A DNA stretch of 14,470 bases, taken from the NCBI GenBank assembly GCA_025934595.1, contig JAICXU010000018.1, positions 1 to 14,470 on the forward strand. The letters are read 5' to 3'. The position numbers were made by a program, and so were the translations under genes. The first letter of the stretch is position 1; each line of letters starts with the position of its first letter. The DNA comes from Polyangiaceae bacterium (GTDB lineage: Bacteria > Myxococcota_A > Polyangia > Polyangiales > Polyangiaceae). Below the pieces are notes generated by a model, which worked only from the letters and a program-made list of their open reading frames with translations, did not search any database and was not told the DNA's origin. Below are positions 12,388-14,470 of this stretch, piece by piece.

Positions 12388-12745
12388 ACTCGGCGCGGGT
12401 CTTCGCCTTTCGCGACGGCGGCGGTCGAGTCTCACGGGTCCGCGGCATTTCCCCTGAAATCCGTGACGACGGTGAGACGCGCGGCATGAGCCCGGAAGCG
12501 TGCGGTCGTCGTCGGGACGTCGGCGTCAAAAGCTCCCAGAACGGAACGCCGATGGCGGCCGATACGCGAAAAAGAGTCCGCACCGTCGGATTGACGGAGC
12601 CCTCTTCGAGGCGCTGCCAACGTTTGTAGTCGATGCCCGAATCGCTCGCGGCCTGTTCTTGCGTGACGCCGGCCGAGATCCGCGCCTGCTGAATCCGCAG
12701 GCCCAGCTCTCGCAGAACGTTCACGAACTCAGAGGGCCTCGCCAC
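12386..12745 (-). CDS. XRE-family helix-turn-helix regulator
   Basis: A small DNA-binding protein of about 119 residues from GTG 12745. The Cro/C1-type HTH covers residues about 12-65: LGLRIQQARISAGVTQEQAA, SGIDYKRWQRLEEG, then NPTVRTLFRVSAAIGVPFWELL. The remaining 45 residues are basic and Pro/Ser/Arg-rich with no recognised domain. The start is uncertain: no clear Shine-Dalgarno is seen, TTG 12751 and GTG 12724 are alternatives, and the frame also runs upstream into the end of msrA, which I reject as non-coding. It lies between msrA and the atp operon on the same strand. Regulation of either is possible but not shown. Confidence 0.8.
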   Translation of the reverse strand: MARPSEFVNVLRELGLRIQQARISAGVTQEQAASDSGIDYKRWQRLEEGSVNPTVRTLFRVSAAIGVPFWELLTPTSRRRPHASGLMPRVSPSSRISGEMPRTRETRPPPSRKAKTRAE

Positions 12746-12789
12746 TTGCAACCCAGTAAATGACGCGTGCCTTCGGAAGCCACCGTTTT

Positions 12790-12818
12790 TTAGTACGGTT
12801 GTAACGAAACCCCGTAAA
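12790..12818 (-). promoter_or_regulatory. Candidate promoter of the HTH gene
   Basis: On the minus strand, TTTACG (12818-12813), a 17-base spacer and TACTAA (12795-12790) give weak -35 and -10 matches in an AT-richer gap after the msrA stop. A short inverted repeat, ACCGT/ACGGT (12782-12786 and 12795-12799), overlaps the -10 and could be an autoregulatory operator. Support is positional and modest. Confidence 0.3.
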
Positions 12819-12830
12819 GACAAGGCGATT

Positions 12831-13499
12831 TTACGTTTGGGACCCGCGCGGGATGGGACATGAAACGCCCGTACCGCCGAGCCCGCAGTACCCTTCCGGA
12901 TTCTTCGCGAGGTATTGCTGGTGATAGTCCTCGGCGTAGAAAAATTCGGGCGAGCGCTCGATGTCCGTCGTGATGGCACTGAGGCCTGCTGCCCCGAGCG
13001 CTTTCGCGTAGGCGTCGCGCGAAGCTTTCGCCTCCGCGAGCTGCGCGTCGTTCTCGGCGTAGATCGCAGAGCGATATTGGGTGCCGACGTCGTTTCCTTG
13101 TCGCATGCCTTGCGTGGGATCGTGACTTTCCCAGAACGCGCGCAAGAGATCGCCGTACGAAATTTTTTTCGGATCGAACACGACGCGCACGACCTCGGTG
13201 TGGCCTGTCTTTCCGGTGCACACCTCCTTGTAGGTCGGGTTCGGCGTGACGCCTCCCGCGTAGCCGACCATCGTCGAGACGACGCCGGGCAACTTCCAAA
13301 AAAGCTTTTCTGCGCCCCAAAAACAACCGAGGCCGAACGTCGCGAGCTCGGTCCCCTCCGGAAAGGGGGGCGTGAGCGGCGCGCCGTTCACGAAGTGTTT
13401 GGCAAGGACGGGCATTTTTTCCGCGCGCCCGGGAAGCGCGGTCTCGCGCGTCGGGAGCGTAGCTTTGGATCCGAACATGGCAAAAGCGAAGTTACGCAT
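12831..13499 (-). CDS. msrA: Peptide methionine sulfoxide reductase A
   Basis: MsrA reduces methionine-S-sulfoxide in oxidised proteins using thioredoxin, repairing oxidative damage. The 222-residue product shows the catalytic GCFWGAEK motif (Cys59), GYAGG (79-83), TGKTGHTEVVRV (95-106), the FWESHDPTQ and GNDVGTQYRSAI blocks (122-146), and the C-terminal GYCGLGGTGVSCP (203-215) with likely resolving Cys205 and Cys214. Length is close to E. coli MsrA (212). ATG 13499 is preceded by AGG 8 bases upstream. The frame stays open further upstream, but that part overlaps the divergent response regulator. No signal peptide is evident, so it is probably cytoplasmic. Confidence 0.96.
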   Translation of the reverse strand: MRNFAFAMFGSKATLPTRETALPGRAEKMPVLAKHFVNGAPLTPPFPEGTELATFGLGCFWGAEKLFWKLPGVVSTMVGYAGGVTPNPTYKEVCTGKTGHTEVVRVVFDPKKISYGDLLRAFWESHDPTQGMRQGNDVGTQYRSAIYAENDAQLAEAKASRDAYAKALGAAGLSAITTDIERSPEFFYAEDYHQQYLAKNPEGYCGLGGTGVSCPIPRGSQT

Positions 13500-13528
13500 T
13501 GAGTAGCCTGGAGTCACCGTCTTATAAT
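13499..13528 (+). promoter_or_regulatory. Sigma70-type promoter of the receiver gene
   Basis: TTGAGT (13499-13504), an 18-base spacer and a perfect TATAAT (13523-13528) read toward the receiver gene, whose ATG is at 13540. The expected start of transcription (about 13535) leaves only about 5 bases of leader. On the opposite strand the same bases include TATAAG, which could serve msrA, so the two promoters may overlap. The -35 box touches the msrA start codon. Confidence 0.65.
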
Positions 13529-13539
13529 GCGGTGCCCTC

Positions 13540-13947
13540 ATGCCCGAGCTAGCGCCGGATCGCGCGCGGCGTCCGCGCCTGCTCGTCGTGGACGACGCGC
13601 CGGACATGCGAAGGAGCATCGCGCGCATTTTGAAGGACAGGGTCGACATCGTCGAGGCTTACGACGGCAAGATGGCGCTCGAGATGATCGTGCAGGCGCA
13701 CATGGACGGCGCGCAGTTCGACGCCCTCCTCATCGACCTCGAGATGCCGCGCATGAACGGCAAAGATGCCCTCGATGCGATCGCGTCCATCGCGCCCGAG
13801 CTCGCCGAACGCGCGATCGTGATGAGCGGCGGCGCCTGGGATGCGAAGCTCGGAGAATGGCTCGCGCTGCTGCCGAGCCACCGCCTGCTTCGCAAGCCCA
13901 TGAGCATCGAAGCGTTACGCGAAGCGGTCGAGCGAGCGACCGCGTAA
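13540..13947 (+). CDS. Stand-alone response-regulator receiver protein
   Basis: A 135-residue CheY-like receiver domain with no output domain. The acidic pair is Asp18-Asp19 (LLVVDDAPDMRRS), the phospho-acceptor Asp66 (LLIDLEMPRMNG), the switch Ser96 (IVMSGG) and the conserved Lys119 (RKP), so all residues for phosphorylation are present. Such proteins relay phosphate in two-component pathways or act by binding partners. No kinase is encoded in the window. There is no Shine-Dalgarno before ATG 13540, and the promoter position predicts an almost leaderless transcript. Its TAA stop directly abuts the stop of the convergent gene at 13948. Confidence 0.92.
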   Translation: MPELAPDRARRPRLLVVDDAPDMRRSIARILKDRVDIVEAYDGKMALEMIVQAHMDGAQFDALLIDLEMPRMNGKDALDAIASIAPELAERAIVMSGGAWDAKLGEWLALLPSHRLLRKPMSIEALREAVERATA

Positions 13948-14466
13948 TCACTTTGCGGTGTGCGTGGCAGGTTTGCGGGCCTGCTTCTTCTCGTTCTTTT
14001 CGGCGTCTTTTTCCGCCTTGTCGCGCAAGATCTCGATCGCTTTTTTCACCTCGTCCTCGCTGAACGGAAAGCTCGCGATCGTGGCTTTCTCTTCTTCGAG
14101 CGCGAGATCGATGTCGGCGCGAAGCTGGCGCGCGCGCGCGATCCAATCGGACGAATCGAGACCGGCGTCCGCGACCGAGATCGTGCGGTCCATCATGTCG
14201 CGACCCTTCTCGAGCAGCACGCGATAGCGCACGTGCATGATCGCGAAGAAGATTTGTTTTTGCTTGTCGGTCTTCGCGAGGAGCGTCGGTGGGATGGTCA
14301 TGAGATCGTGATGCAGCTTTCGATACATCTCACCGACGCGAAATCCGCTCATCGCGATCCAATGCGCGTCGACCGATCGCATCGCGTCGCCATATGCATG
14401 TTGCGCGTCCATCAAACCTTCGCAGCGCGCGTTCATTTTCGCGAGAAAATCGGCCTGCACCGCCAT
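13948..14466 (-). CDS. Hypothetical protein, possibly 5'-truncated
   Basis: I do not recognise this product. From ATG 14466 it is 172 residues, but only 4 bases of the window lie upstream, so neither a Shine-Dalgarno nor an earlier start can be checked and the gene may continue past the edge. The sequence is predicted to be largely helical (YRKLHHDLMTIPP, QKQIFFAIMHVRYRVLLEK, ARQLRADIDLALEEE) and ends in a strongly basic Lys/Ala-rich tail. There is no clear membrane helix or signal peptide. Its codon use matches the neighbours, and its stop abuts the receiver gene stop. The open frame without shadow-like arginine runs supports real coding. Confidence 0.7.
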   Translation of the reverse strand: MAVQADFLAKMNARCEGLMDAQHAYGDAMRSVDAHWIAMSGFRVGEMYRKLHHDLMTIPPTLLAKTDKQKQIFFAIMHVRYRVLLEKGRDMMDRTISVADAGLDSSDWIARARQLRADIDLALEEEKATIASFPFSEDEVKKAIEILRDKAEKDAEKNEKKQARKPATHTAK

Positions 14467-14470
14467 CGCG

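Noticed and set aside
12746..12979. Extension of the HTH protein upstream into msrA
   Set aside because: The extra residues overlap the conserved C-terminus of MsrA in another frame and have shadow-like composition.
1..14470. tRNA, rRNA, CRISPR arrays, insertion sequences or long direct repeats
   Set aside because: I saw no cloverleaf-like segments, regularly spaced repeats, transposase motifs or terminal inverted repeats by reading. A dedicated search could still find small RNAs.

Overview
The window is GC-rich bacterial DNA with tightly packed genes on both strands. Three things suggest a deltaproteobacterial-type lineage, most likely Myxococcota: paired b' and b subunits in a split F-type ATP synthase operon, a lone receiver-domain protein, and abundant PDZ/TIG, PEGA-like and Ig-like extracytoplasmic domains. 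That placement is inference from composition and gene content; no rRNA is present to confirm it.

Left end (1-1380). The C-terminal tail of an unknown exported-looking protein ends at an intrinsic terminator. That terminator lies inside the last codons of a convergent mannose-1-phosphate guanylyltransferase gene (manC), which supplies GDP-mannose for surface glycans.

Centre-left (1381-7518). Three consecutive plus-strand genes resemble the membrane subunits H, L and M of respiratory complex I. Each carries an extra soluble domain: a lipoprotein signal with TIG-like and PDZ domains on the NuoH-like protein, a PEGA-like insert in the NuoL-like protein, and an Ig-like N-terminus on the NuoM-like protein. 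Many residues known to carry protons or bind quinone in the canonical subunits are missing, while the folds are kept. No NADH, FeS or quinone-module subunits are nearby, and the trio is closed off by a divergent gene on the left and a convergent operon on the right. This is the most unusual part of the window.

Centre-right (7690-12247). A minus-strand operon encodes ATP synthase b', b, delta, alpha and gamma (atpF', atpF, atpH, atpA, atpG), with 4-bp overlaps between b'/b and b/delta. Subunits a, c, beta and epsilon are absent and must lie elsewhere if the enzyme is functional. Alpha has an insertion of about 40 residues and an acidic/basic tail; b has an N-terminal signal-like segment.

Right end (12386-14470). 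Upstream of the atp operon on the same strand are a small XRE-type HTH regulator and msrA (methionine sulfoxide reductase A). Divergent from msrA, from a very good sigma70-type promoter, is a stand-alone response-regulator receiver protein. Its stop codon directly abuts the stop of a convergent, possibly 5'-truncated gene of unknown function.
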